Shown here piece after piece: positions 23,696-32,919 of a stretch of 60,391 bases of DNA (position 1 is the first letter of the stretch; each line of letters begins with the position of its first letter). The translations under genes were made by a program, and so were the position numbers. This DNA is from a bacterium (GTDB lineage Bacteria; Vulcanimicrobiota; Xenobia; Xenobiales; JADMJV01). The DNA lies in contig JADMJV010000017.1 in NCBI GenBank assembly GCA_018780265.1, forward strand, positions 82,302 to 142,692, given 5' to 3'. The notes under the pieces are model-generated. The model saw only the letters and a program-made list of their open reading frames with translations, did not search any database and was not told where the DNA came from.

Positions 23696-25060
23696 CTACT
23701 CCAGACCCGTGAAATTAATGCCGCTCGCCGATGTCGGATTGACGACCAACTGGCCATCAGGGCTTTTGGTCAGCGTATCGCCACCCGGGGTCGGGTTGAC
23801 GAACGGGGTCAGGCCGCCAGAAGGCCCGCTGATTTGAAGCGTATCGCTACCCGAGTCCCCGGTGATGAACAGGGTCGAGTTAACACCCGCGACGCCGGCG
23901 GGGGCAACGGGAAGGGGGGTTGTGTCTTCCAGTTCGCCGGGGAGAAGGGGTGGGAGGTTCCGAGGGCGGAATGGCAGGAAATCATAGGCTCCCCCAAGCG
24001 GCTGAGTGCTCCCATCCTGGAAGGGATGACCTGGACTGGAGCCGGGTCCCAGGCGGGCCCCGCTGAAGTAATCCACGAAATACCCGCGCGCCGAGGAAGC
24101 CAGCCCCCTGCCTGTGATCTGAACGGGCTGGTTGGTTGACCGGTTAAAGAACGAGCCCCCCGTAAAGGCCAGAACGAGAGTCGCAAAGACGGCAGTCGCC
24201 TGCCAGTTCTCGGACGATGCCGCAGCAGGCGCCGCAGGCGCAAGAGGCGGCGCAGCAGAAGCACCTGGCAGGTCCGGCAGGTCAATCTCTATACCCATCG
24301 CGCGGCAAAGGTCACTGAGAATGTCTTGTTCGTGCGGGAGTAAGGTACCCATTTCGTCGTATACGGCTTTAAGTTGAACGTATTTTGCCTTGAGAAGGTC
24401 GAAATTTGCCTTGGAGTTGTCGGCTTCGTAATTGTCGAGTAATTGATCATATGCCTTTCGGACCGATGAATATCGCAGGATGTAACTGTGAAACCCGGTT
24501 TGTGCCACCAGGCCCGGGACTGCGTCCATCGACTCCTGATCCACACCGGGCAACTGCGGACAGGTCACGTGGCTGCCGCTGAGTCGTGCGTCGCCTTCCA
24601 GCACCTCCAGGACGACTCGTTGCCGGTCCACCTTCAGCACAAAGCATCCCGCCGAAGAATCGACGGTACCACTGGGGGTGGTCAGCACGACCGGGGTTTG
24701 GCCGGAATCGGGGACGGTGGTGAGCACATCTCCCAGCGGGAGGTTGACGCGCAGGCCACTGGCACTCGACGATTCAACGTGGACCATGGTATTTGGCGAC
24801 ATTCGCATGTGCACGCCCCCCGCAAAATCAACGACGGCGTGGGAATCGGGTCCGGTCTTGAACCAGTTAGACTGCGCCCGGCCGCCCGGGAGAGTGACTT
24901 TCCAGTCGGCATCCTCATTGCTTCGAGAAAGCAAGGTGCCGGTGGTGGGGGAAGCCTCAGGCGCATAGGGCAGGCCCACTGCCAGCACGGGCATCGGAAG
25001 GGCCAGATTGAGAAGTCCAAGAACGAGCATTCCGCTCAAAGTGCGCTGTACGAAAACCAT
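23696..25060 (-). CDS. Secreted or membrane FecR-domain protein
   Basis: 454 aa. Signal peptide (MVFVQRTLSGMLVLGLLNLA, then LPMPVLAVG), a FecR-like beta domain at about 50-165 (GGVHMRMSPNTMVHVESSS, then LPLGDVLTTV, then TPSGTVDSSAGCFVLKV), a helical segment at 190-260, a Pro/Ala linker, one transmembrane helix at about 287-305 and a Pro/Gly-rich tail. Non-TonB FecR proteins are usually periplasmic or surface scaffolds. The ATG at 25060 is chosen for the signal peptide and GGGGGA about 5 nt upstream. The gene lies 74 nt after the giant gene and probably shares its transcript. Confidence 0.75.
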   Translation of the reverse strand: MVFVQRTLSGMLVLGLLNLALPMPVLAVGLPYAPEASPTTGTLLSRSNEDADWKVTLPGGRAQSNWFKTGPDSHAVVDFAGGVHMRMSPNTMVHVESSSASGLRVNLPLGDVLTTVPDSGQTPVVLTTPSGTVDSSAGCFVLKVDRQRVVLEVLEGDARLSGSHVTCPQLPGVDQESMDAVPGLVAQTGFHSYILRYSSVRKAYDQLLDNYEADNSKANFDLLKAKYVQLKAVYDEMGTLLPHEQDILSDLCRAMGIEIDLPDLPGASAAPPLAPAAPAAASSENWQATAVFATLVLAFTGGSFFNRSTNQPVQITGRGLASSARGYFVDYFSGARLGPGSSPGHPFQDGSTQPLGGAYDFLPFRPRNLPPLLPGELEDTTPLPVAPAGVAGVNSTLFITGDSGSDTLQISGPSGGLTPFVNPTPGGDTLTKSPDGQLVVNPTSASGINFTGLE

Positions 25061-25134
25061 AGTTTCCCCCAAAGTTGAGTCGATGCCCGGCAAAATCATT
25101 TCACCTCGAGGGCAGGAATCCTGTCGACCGGGAA

Positions 25135-28100
25135 CTAGACGGCGTTGGTCTGTTGCCTGGCCTGCTTTTGGGCGCTGCAGCGAGGACAGAAGCCCATGCT
25201 GGTGGTGCGTCCTCCGCAATCCCCGCAAATGCGGGCGTGGCGCAAGGTCTCCTCGGAATACACATCTCCGGGGCGGAACCCTTTGGATTCCAGGGCATTT
25301 TGCTCGGCTGGCTTCTCGGCCAGACCCGCTGCTGCCTCCGGAGCGCCGGGTCGCTCACTTCGCCAGGTTTCGCTGACATGGTTGAGATCGGCCGGGGGGC
25401 GCGCCTGAATGTCGGGTAATTCGGTCAACTCCGGCAGTCGCAGAAAAAGAGGCCGAGTGCGCTGGACCTCGAGGGCCACTTCGGCATCCTCAGCATCCTT
25501 GTTGGTGCTCGTTAGGTGGGAGACGGCCGCCTGGAGCGCCTCTGAAGAGGCCACCCGACCGGCAAACACCTCATAATTGGAGCGCTGCCGAGGATGATTG
25601 GCCATCTGTCCCAGTGCGTGGGTCAGTAATTGACGACTTTCCGGGTTCTGGCTCAACTGGTCGAACAACTGAGCCAGATGGCCGGTGTTATTGCCGTCCT
25701 TGGCAAAGTTTGCCAGCAGTCGAGCCCCCTGTCCACCCTCGGCCAGGCTCACGAAGAGGCGGGCCACATCCTGCTTGCCACCGTTTTTCTTACTCATGGT
25801 CTGGAGGGACGCGAGCAGATCACGGGCACCGTCTCTGGACTCACTGGCCCGCGATAGCACCTTGCCCAGATCGGCCGCCCCCTCTTTGTCGTGAGCCAGG
25901 TTGCCCAGCGTATCCAGAGCAGACTGGGCTCCCTCTTCGGTTCGACTCATACGGTTGAGAGTACGAGCGATCAGTCGGTTGCCGCCCTCCACCTCAGACA
26001 GATTGTCGAAGGTTTGGGTGAGACGGCGGGAGCCGCCCACGGTCTCCGACAAACCCCTGAAGGTTTCGGCCGCTTTGGTGGCCGAGCTCCAGTTCTCGCC
26101 TTGCGGTTCGGTCAGCGTGTCAAAGAGTTCGGCCACGCCACGGGCGGCATTGGGATGCTTGCTGGATTGTTCCAGAAAGTGCGAGAGACGCAACGACGAG
26201 TCCACGTTCTGAGACATCTTATGAAAGGCGTCTCCCACCGCTTCTTTGCCGCCCGCGCCGTCGGTGGTCAGTAGCATGATGCCCACCATGCGGTCGGGAG
26301 CCACATTGGCCACGTTGGCCAAGATTGCGCTTAAAGCCACAGTAGAGTCGGGCGTTTTGGTAATGTCGCTAAGCCAGTTTTGAAACTTGCCCGATCCTCC
26401 CTTGACCACATTCGACTCCAGAGTATCGGTCAGACCCTTGGCCCCCTCCGCGTCCCGCGAATGGTAGACCAATGCCCACGGATGATGCTTGCCGCCCTTG
26501 CCAATGAGCTGGTCTTTAACCGTTTCATAGGTCTGGCGATAGGCTTCGACGCGAGCCTTAGACATGACCTGGCGGGGCTGATCCGGGGCCCCGCCTGGTG
26601 CAGAGACCTGAACGGCGGGCTTAGCCCCTGGCGAGGCCGGGGCTGGCCCGGCCTGTTGAGCGACGACCGGGGCTGGACGGCTGACCGGAACAGCCGCGGG
26701 CGTTGTTGGCGAAGGCCCCGGCCAGAGAGCCGAACCTGCACCCCCAACTGCACCCCCAACTGCGCCCGCACCAGCCCGCTGTCCGCCCAATTGAATCCCG
26801 AAGAGACTGCGCGGGCGGTTAGACGCCTGGGCGTCACGAATAATCTTGGCCAGACTCTCCCCCAGATCGGCCGGCAACTCGCCCGCCAATTGAGGCAGTC
26901 GATTTTGCTGAGCCTCGGTGGCGCGCTGCAGTTCCCTGGCTTGCGACAGGCCTTGAGTCACTTTTTCCGCCGGCCCTCGGGCCTGAGGCATCTTCAAATC
27001 GCTACTTAGTTGACGAGTCACAGGAGTGTCCAGGTGCACCTTTTTGAAGGACAAAATCTGCTGCTTACCCGCTCCTTGAGCAAAAGGTTGCAGGGCCGCA
27101 TCCGCTTGCTTCAATCCTTGCCTTAAAGAGGGGTCGGTCAACACCGGCTGGAGCGTCTTGCGCAGCTGCTCTACATTGGCCTTGTCCTGTGGAGACTGTG
27201 CCACCGCTTTCAGCGTGTCCAGCCCGACTTGCATCGAGCCTGGATCGGACGTGGTGCGCCGCAAAGCCGCCAACCCATGCGGTTGCTGGGTGGACTTTTC
27301 CAAACTGGAAACCACCTGCTTCAAGTTCTCCTGGGCTTGAGGTAGTCGCTCCAGTTGCCGCGCAAGCACCGGGGCTGTCTGCAGGCGTTGGGTGATTTTG
27401 GTGTCTAGCTTGGCAACCGCTTCAGACTGGCCCCCAGGAGATCGTGCCGAGTCGACCGCGGGAGGACTGACCGGACGACTCTGACCGGGGGCGACCCCGG
27501 CGCCTACACCCGGCATCTGAGACGGTACGGCTGCGGGCGGGCGGCCTTCACCCAAGGGCTGAGTCAATATCTGGCGCTCCTTGAGCATAGGCGGCTCGGG
27601 AGCCCGCCCTCTTAGCTCCAAAGGTCCTTTGGGTTCACCCGGAACGGGGGCACGGCCTTGTGGATTGAGCACCGATTGGGCTCTCTCCTCCGGACGAGGC
27701 AACTCGCCCGCCTTAGGGGCTGGCTGAGAGCCATCCAATCGTGTTGGCAGCGACCCCTCCTGTTGAGCGGCACGAACCACGGGCAATGCTTGGGAAAGCT
27801 GATCCAGTTTGGCTGGAAGTTGCTTCCACTCCTGAGCCTGCTTGCCCAACTGCTGTAAGGAGTCACCCACCTGACGCATCTGAGACAGTTGCTGCATCTG
27901 ACCTGGAAGCTGAGGTCCCTGACGGGCGAGTTCGCCCAAACCTTTCAGTTGACTATTGACTTGGGGCAGATCCTTCATGATCTGCTTCAAGTCGGAGCTT
28001 TTGCCCAACTCCTTGGGGTTGGTGGGCAACCCTTTGACCTTATCAAAGATGTCATGAACCTTACCCAGGCCTTCCAAGGTCTTGGGAACGTTTTCCAAGG

Positions 28101-31035
28101 TCGGCACCAACTCTTTCAGGCCATCAAGGCGTTGCAAAGATTGGGGCAGACCATCCAGGCCCTGAAGCCCTTGACTCAGGTTTTGCAGTTCTGTCAAACC
28201 GCCGCTTTGCCACAAACTCTGGTCCAACATTTGCAACTCTTGTTGCGAACTGGCCAGAGACTGCAAGGATAAGTCGTTCAGTCCACTCTGCGATAGCTGA
28301 CTGATCTGACTGCTCAGGTCAGCATCACTTTGTGACGGCTGAAAATAGTTGTAGTTCGAGTAGTTGCCGCTATTGCCGCTCGATTGGCCTCCCCCAGATT
28401 GGTTATGGGGCTGATAGGTCTGCGGTGGCTGCGTCGTTTGCTGCGGTTGGCTAACCGGAGGCCTGGGGGACTCGGTCGTCTCCGCAGGCCTGGGAGTAGG
28501 GTCTGCAGTAACGTGGACTGGCTTTGTGGTGGCCGACAGACGGGGACTCTGAGTGCTCCTGTTAGCGTCGTCACTCTTGAATCCGTGCAACGCGGAGGTC
28601 CCCTCTGGCTTGCCGAGGACAGTTTCCCGAGGTGGAGCCAGGTCCGGCTTCGGCTGAGGTGAAACGGTCGTCGGGCCTGGGGACTTTACAATGGCGACCT
28701 CTCCAACAGGTTTGCTCGACTGCGCATCCTCCGTTGGGGGCACGGTCGACGCCGTGAAATACTTCCCTTGCAGCTGATTCACCTGAGCCGCGCCAGCATT
28801 TAAAAATCGAGAGAAGAATCCGCCGCCACTCTCTAAATCACTCCGATCTGATTTGCCTACCGTTTCCTGAATCGTGTTGTAAAGCTCTGGGTAGCCATCC
28901 TTGAGCCTCTTTTCGGCTTCACCCCCACGCAAATAAGCAGAAATGACCTCTGAGCCAAACTCCCCTTGATTGCTTCCCGCATTGGCGTTTATCTTGCCAA
29001 GCTGGCTCTCTTTCTCTGCGTAGGTTTTCATCATGTCGCTCCACTTGCGACTGGTCTCTGGGGTGCTGCGCAGTTTGTCATCAATGCGATGGCCAATCTC
29101 GTCGAAGAGCACTTCCTTCAATTCGTCGGGGTTGCGGAACGCGCTATCGGCCAGACGGATTTTATTGTCGGTGTAGTTGTAGAAGCCCTCGCGGATTCTC
29201 CCCTTATCGTCTTTCAGGCGGGCGTCCCGGTCGCTGACCCGGGATATGCCGAAACCATCCTTGGTGATCTCCTTCAGCAGTTCGCTGTCGATTTTCGAGT
29301 CTCGCAAAGCATTCTCAACGGCCGTCTTCTCCGGACCACGCAAATCCCGAGTAGCATCTTCGACGGTCTCCTGGCGATGTCGCTTCTCATTGGCCTGCCC
29401 TTCCACCGCCTTGCCAAAAAAGCCCAGCGCCTTCCCCAGAGGACCCCCGATGCTCTTGGCTGCTTCGCCGATAGCCTGGCCAGCACTATCACGGGCCCGA
29501 TCCAGCAGACCGAGCCGATCTTTCGCCTTCACCACTCCTACAACTGGAGTGGCCGCCGCCCCCAAGCTGCCGCCGCCCAAGCTGCCGCCGACCTGGGCCA
29601 TGGGCTGGGCGCCTTGCACACAGGCCAACTGCTCAGCTTGCCGCCGCTGCGCCTCTTTGTCATCTTCCAACTTCTTCGCGTCTGGCGAACTCTTGATCTT
29701 GTCCCCAGATTTGTGATCGGTCTTGTCTTTCTCAGCCTGAGATGCGGCCTCGATTTCGGCGGGTTTGCTCAGTTCATTTTCCACAATAGCTTTTGCCGCT
29801 CCCGGCTTGCCCGGCTCCTGAGCCTGGGGCTTGCGCTCGACAGGTTTACCCAATTCCTGCGGCTGAGGCCCGACCGGCTTGCCTGGCTCTTGCGCCTGAG
29901 GCTTACCTTCAACGGCTTTACCCAACTCGTGCCCCCGAGGCCCGACCGGCTTGCCCGGCTGCTGCGCCTGAGGCTTACCCTCGTAGGGCTTACCCGGATC
30001 CTGCCCCTGAGGTTTACCCTCGACATGATTGCCCGGTTCCTGAGCCTGAGGTTTGCCCTCAGCAACAGGCTTGCTCGGCTCCTGCGCCTGGGGCTTGCCC
30101 TCGACAGGTTTACCCGGCTCCTGCGCCTGAGGTTTACCCTCGACAGGCTTCCCCGGTTCCTGCGCCTGAGGCTTGCCTTCAACTGTCTTGCCCGGTTCTT
30201 GCGCCAGGGGCATACCCACCCCGGGCCGGGCGCCGTCCGCCAGTTTGCTGTTCAAGCCCAACTGGCTGGCGATCTCTGCAGGATTCTCCTTAGCAGGGCG
30301 GGCCAGATCAGTCTGATGAAAGCGGGGGTCAGTCAGGTCTTCCAAACCCTGAGTGGCCCTCTTAACCGTCTCGGAACGTTCGTCCTTAGGCTTGACCTCT
30401 TCGCCCCAGTTATGCTGAATTTGCGCATCCGAAGGCGAGCGGTAGTCGCCCAGCAACTGTTGACTATCCTTGGCGCCACCCCAGGTGGGCGCAGCCAACT
30501 TCTCTTCCTTAGGCGTGGGAGCCGGAACCCCCCAGAGCCTTTCCCAGAGATTGCCAGCGACCTCTTCCTTGGAGCCGGGCTGCTCTGCCGTCGGGGCCTG
30601 CGGCAACTCCTGTGCCTTGGCCGGATCGGCGGGCTTGGCCAGACCGACGAGGTCACCCAAGCGACCGGAATTACCGGTGAGAATGTCACCGATTTTGTGG
30701 GTCCAACTCTGCCTCGGGCTCTTTTCTTTGGAGCCATCTCCAAAGGCGTCCCTGAGGTTATCGACCACACCCAACTGAGGTAGGCCCGGACGGCTCTTGC
30801 GGTCGCGCAGCTCAGAACTGACTTTCAGCTGGTCATCGAGTTTCGCGGCCGGCGGCTCAGAGCCGGCCAACCTGGGCGCGCTCGAAGCGGACGACTTAGG
30901 CCCCGCCGGGGCAGCCGCCGGAGCGGCCTTGGCGGCGGCCAGGCCCGTCTTCAGCGTGGAGGCAGACGAGGGCTTGGCCGGCTCGGCCTTCTTTTCAGAT
31001 GCTCCACTGGTCTTCTTCGTCGACTTCTCTATCAT
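25135..31035 (-). CDS. Giant 1966-residue repeat protein with lethal-factor-like domain and C-terminal zinc ribbon
   Basis: Not assignable to one family. Order: Lys/Ala/Ser/Pro-rich start without Sec signal (1-60); disordered region; about eleven 13-residue KPQAQEPGKPVEG-type repeats (~275-412); a region at ~570-730 resembling ATLF/anthrax-lethal-factor-type domains, with LFDEIGHRID (D645, E646, H649) and a later E in EFGSEVISAYL (E696). There the first His of HExxH is Asp, so zinc catalysis is doubtful. Then a Gln/Leu-rich coiled region (~900-1150), Pro-rich linkers, ~30-residue helical repeats (~1600-1880), and a ribbon C1937xxC1940/C1950xxC1953. It starts 3 nt after the HEAT gene stop. Confidence 0.8.
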   Translation of the reverse strand: MIEKSTKKTSGASEKKAEPAKPSSASTLKTGLAAAKAAPAAAPAGPKSSASSAPRLAGSEPPAAKLDDQLKVSSELRDRKSRPGLPQLGVVDNLRDAFGDGSKEKSPRQSWTHKIGDILTGNSGRLGDLVGLAKPADPAKAQELPQAPTAEQPGSKEEVAGNLWERLWGVPAPTPKEEKLAAPTWGGAKDSQQLLGDYRSPSDAQIQHNWGEEVKPKDERSETVKRATQGLEDLTDPRFHQTDLARPAKENPAEIASQLGLNSKLADGARPGVGMPLAQEPGKTVEGKPQAQEPGKPVEGKPQAQEPGKPVEGKPQAQEPSKPVAEGKPQAQEPGNHVEGKPQGQDPGKPYEGKPQAQQPGKPVGPRGHELGKAVEGKPQAQEPGKPVGPQPQELGKPVERKPQAQEPGKPGAAKAIVENELSKPAEIEAASQAEKDKTDHKSGDKIKSSPDAKKLEDDKEAQRRQAEQLACVQGAQPMAQVGGSLGGGSLGAAATPVVGVVKAKDRLGLLDRARDSAGQAIGEAAKSIGGPLGKALGFFGKAVEGQANEKRHRQETVEDATRDLRGPEKTAVENALRDSKIDSELLKEITKDGFGISRVSDRDARLKDDKGRIREGFYNYTDNKIRLADSAFRNPDELKEVLFDEIGHRIDDKLRSTPETSRKWSDMMKTYAEKESQLGKINANAGSNQGEFGSEVISAYLRGGEAEKRLKDGYPELYNTIQETVGKSDRSDLESGGGFFSRFLNAGAAQVNQLQGKYFTASTVPPTEDAQSSKPVGEVAIVKSPGPTTVSPQPKPDLAPPRETVLGKPEGTSALHGFKSDDANRSTQSPRLSATTKPVHVTADPTPRPAETTESPRPPVSQPQQTTQPPQTYQPHNQSGGGQSSGNSGNYSNYNYFQPSQSDADLSSQISQLSQSGLNDLSLQSLASSQQELQMLDQSLWQSGGLTELQNLSQGLQGLDGLPQSLQRLDGLKELVPTLENVPKTLEGLGKVHDIFDKVKGLPTNPKELGKSSDLKQIMKDLPQVNSQLKGLGELARQGPQLPGQMQQLSQMRQVGDSLQQLGKQAQEWKQLPAKLDQLSQALPVVRAAQQEGSLPTRLDGSQPAPKAGELPRPEERAQSVLNPQGRAPVPGEPKGPLELRGRAPEPPMLKERQILTQPLGEGRPPAAVPSQMPGVGAGVAPGQSRPVSPPAVDSARSPGGQSEAVAKLDTKITQRLQTAPVLARQLERLPQAQENLKQVVSSLEKSTQQPHGLAALRRTTSDPGSMQVGLDTLKAVAQSPQDKANVEQLRKTLQPVLTDPSLRQGLKQADAALQPFAQGAGKQQILSFKKVHLDTPVTRQLSSDLKMPQARGPAEKVTQGLSQARELQRATEAQQNRLPQLAGELPADLGESLAKIIRDAQASNRPRSLFGIQLGGQRAGAGAVGGAVGGAGSALWPGPSPTTPAAVPVSRPAPVVAQQAGPAPASPGAKPAVQVSAPGGAPDQPRQVMSKARVEAYRQTYETVKDQLIGKGGKHHPWALVYHSRDAEGAKGLTDTLESNVVKGGSGKFQNWLSDITKTPDSTVALSAILANVANVAPDRMVGIMLLTTDGAGGKEAVGDAFHKMSQNVDSSLRLSHFLEQSSKHPNAARGVAELFDTLTEPQGENWSSATKAAETFRGLSETVGGSRRLTQTFDNLSEVEGGNRLIARTLNRMSRTEEGAQSALDTLGNLAHDKEGAADLGKVLSRASESRDGARDLLASLQTMSKKNGGKQDVARLFVSLAEGGQGARLLANFAKDGNNTGHLAQLFDQLSQNPESRQLLTHALGQMANHPRQRSNYEVFAGRVASSEALQAAVSHLTSTNKDAEDAEVALEVQRTRPLFLRLPELTELPDIQARPPADLNHVSETWRSERPGAPEAAAGLAEKPAEQNALESKGFRPGDVYSEETLRHARICGDCGGRTTSMGFCPRCSAQKQARQQTNAV
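29800..30213 (-). repeat. Coding 39-bp minisatellite (13-residue repeats)
   Basis: About eleven imperfect copies encoding K-P-Q-A-Q-E-P-G-K-P-V-E-G within the giant protein. The period is 39 bp and substitutions are often synonymous, so selection maintains the peptide. Copy number may vary between strains. Some copies are shortened (VGPRGHELGKAVEG, VGPQPQELGKPVER). Confidence 0.9.
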
Positions 31036-31038
31036 AGC

Positions 31039-32337
31039 CTAGTCCTCGGTTCTCGCTGACGTCGGTTGCTGCTCTGACAGGACCTGTTCTACATGATGAA
31101 GAGCGGGCTCTATCAGCTCTCGCTCGGGTAAGGGACCCATACCGGAAGTATCGCGTAACTCGTCCACAGTGGCCAGGACCGGATGGGGGCAGTCCAGGGC
31201 CACGGCCAGCTGTTCAAATTCGGCCCAACGCAAGTCGCGCCGGCCGCTGGCCAACTCTCGCCTGCAACGCTGACTCCAGGCGCGCAAATCGCCCGGCGTC
31301 GTGCCGTCAAGCAATTCAATGCAGCAGCGGCACATCAGGGCAAACTCTTGAAGGACCGGGTTCGTTCCGGCCTCGGTCAGGGCTCCCAGGCAGCCCAGAA
31401 CCCGCTCCACCGGATCGCCCCCCCGGCACAGCTGGGAAAGGGCGCGAGCGGCCCAGGCCACCTGGGGATCGCGAGCAAAATCGGCCACCGTCTTGAGGCG
31501 ATGCCACGAGCCAGCCAGCCGCACCCAGGGAGTCAACTCCTGAAGGGCCGCATAAGGGCGCTTTTCTAAATCTCGAGTCAGGTGCAAAATCGAATTCAAC
31601 GGATGCTCGATAGGGGAAATTCCGGCCGCCTCGCGCTGAGCCCGGGCCCCTTCCGGCTGCCCCATTAACAGTCTCTGAAGTTGAAGGAACTCCGGATTCA
31701 AGTCAAGCGATTGCCGCTGGGCCCTATGGGCACAGCTTTGCAGATCAGCCATTCCCATAGCCACCGCCATACGCACTTCAAATTCGTGATCCCGAGCCAG
31801 TCGGAGCAATGGCTCAAAAGCGTGGGAACTGGGCATCCGCTCACACAACTGCAGGGCCAGGTGGGAGCGCACTCGCGTGGAATCGTCCTGGGCCCACTTC
31901 AATAAAAGTTGGGGACCCCAAACCAGGGCCCGATTCCAGAGAACGCCCACGGCTGCACAACGAGCCTCTTCCCCAGCTCCTACCAGTTGGTCAAAGAGAG
32001 CATCCTGGAAGTTGGGCGGTAGAGTGGCCATCAGCCGAACCAGAATCTGAGTGAGCACCGGGTCCTCGAAGGTCTCTATTTCTTCAAAGCGCTGACGCAG
32101 GAAATGTTCCACTTGATCCGGTCGAGTGCCAGCCAAATTGTTCATCCCATGCAATCCGCGCAATCGCAGCTCGGGGTGATAGGACAGCAGCAGTTCTCGC
32201 CAGGCCTGCATGGCCTCGGGTTCAGCCGAACTGCGCAGAGCCAACTGGCCGATGGCCGCCTGCCAGGCGGCCCGCGAGTCGGACCTGGCTTCAACCAGCA
32301 GCCGAGAAACGCCCTCCTCCCCTGGCGCGTAACTCAT
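31039..32337 (-). CDS. HEAT/ARM-type helical repeat protein
   Basis: 432 aa, soluble, no signal. Paired-helix repeats run through most of the length, for example LLSYHPELRLRGLHGMNNLA, WAQDDSTRVRSHLALQLCERM and LARDHEFEVRMAVAMGMADL, with the conserved Arg/Asp at repeat turns typical of HEAT repeats. Likely a protein-interaction scaffold. It overlaps the upstream gene by 4 nt (ATGA) and ends 3 nt before the giant gene, so the three products are probably made together and may form a complex (inference). Confidence 0.75.
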   Translation of the reverse strand: MSYAPGEEGVSRLLVEARSDSRAAWQAAIGQLALRSSAEPEAMQAWRELLLSYHPELRLRGLHGMNNLAGTRPDQVEHFLRQRFEEIETFEDPVLTQILVRLMATLPPNFQDALFDQLVGAGEEARCAAVGVLWNRALVWGPQLLLKWAQDDSTRVRSHLALQLCERMPSSHAFEPLLRLARDHEFEVRMAVAMGMADLQSCAHRAQRQSLDLNPEFLQLQRLLMGQPEGARAQREAAGISPIEHPLNSILHLTRDLEKRPYAALQELTPWVRLAGSWHRLKTVADFARDPQVAWAARALSQLCRGGDPVERVLGCLGALTEAGTNPVLQEFALMCRCCIELLDGTTPGDLRAWSQRCRRELASGRRDLRWAEFEQLAVALDCPHPVLATVDELRDTSGMGPLPERELIEPALHHVEQVLSEQQPTSARTED

Positions 32338-32768
32338 CCCAGTGCCTGCTTAATCTCTTGATGAACAGCCGTCAAGCGTTGTTCAGCCTCTTCCAAGCTG
32401 GCCTCATCGCCGTTAGAACAGAGCGACAGGACGACTTCCATTTCTTGCAAGAGGGCCTCGGTGGCGGCAAAAGCTCCCTGAAGTTGGGCCACCTGTTCTT
32501 CGGCCAGGCCCATCTGATCGAGCGGCTGATGGGCCACCGCATCCCAATGCAGGTAGGCAGCTTCCAGGCGCGGGGATAGACCGACCACATAGTCTTCCAA
32601 CAAGGATGGGTGAAGCAATCCCTCGCGGACGCCGCGTACAGCTGTCAACAACGAAGCAAAACCCGGATTGGCGGGGTCTACTTCGGCGTGGTCAAAATCG
32701 ACATCAGGGAGTTCAACGGGATCGTATTCTCCCTCGTCCAACTCCCGGACAAATCCATCTTGTGTCAA
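32334..32768 (-). CDS. Acidic helical protein, unknown function
   Basis: Not recognised. 144 aa, strongly acidic: an N-terminal Asp/Glu-rich segment (ELDEGEYDPVELPDVDFDHAE) then two long helices (LHPSLLEDYVVGLSPRLEAAYL; LQGAFAATEALLQEMEVVLSL). No signal peptide. I choose TTG at 32768 because AAGGAG sits about 6 nt upstream; a GTG at 32801 would add 11 residues but lacks a site. First gene of the unit leading to the HEAT and giant proteins. Its acidity and size would suit a chaperone or adaptor for the giant protein (inference). Confidence 0.65.
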   Translation of the reverse strand: MTQDGFVRELDEGEYDPVELPDVDFDHAEVDPANPGFASLLTAVRGVREGLLHPSLLEDYVVGLSPRLEAAYLHWDAVAHQPLDQMGLAEEQVAQLQGAFAATEALLQEMEVVLSLCSNGDEASLEEAEQRLTAVHQEIKQALG

Positions 32769-32887
32769 CGGTGTCTCCTTGGCCCCTGTGCGATGAGGCA
32801 CTCCAACAGCTTAGCAAGTTGCCACGCCAAAAGAGGCCTATCGTTGTAACAATAATTCTACAGGGGCGCGGTCTAGACCTAGAGACG

Positions 32888-32912
32888 GAAACAATTGCCG
32901 TATTCCGGCAAT
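32888..32912 (-). terminator. Weak hairpin after the TPR gene
   Basis: On the minus strand ATTGCCG, a 5-nt loop and CGGCAAT form a 7-bp stem followed by TGTTTCC, 8 nt after the TPR stop. The T-run is poor, so it may attenuate rather than end transcription. Confidence 0.35.
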
Positions 32913-32919
32913 ATTCAGA

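Noticed and set aside
28966..30783. 605-codon + strand frame
   Set aside because: Antisense shadow of the giant repeat protein; its Leu/Arg-rich pattern arises from the Pro/Gln repeats read in reverse.
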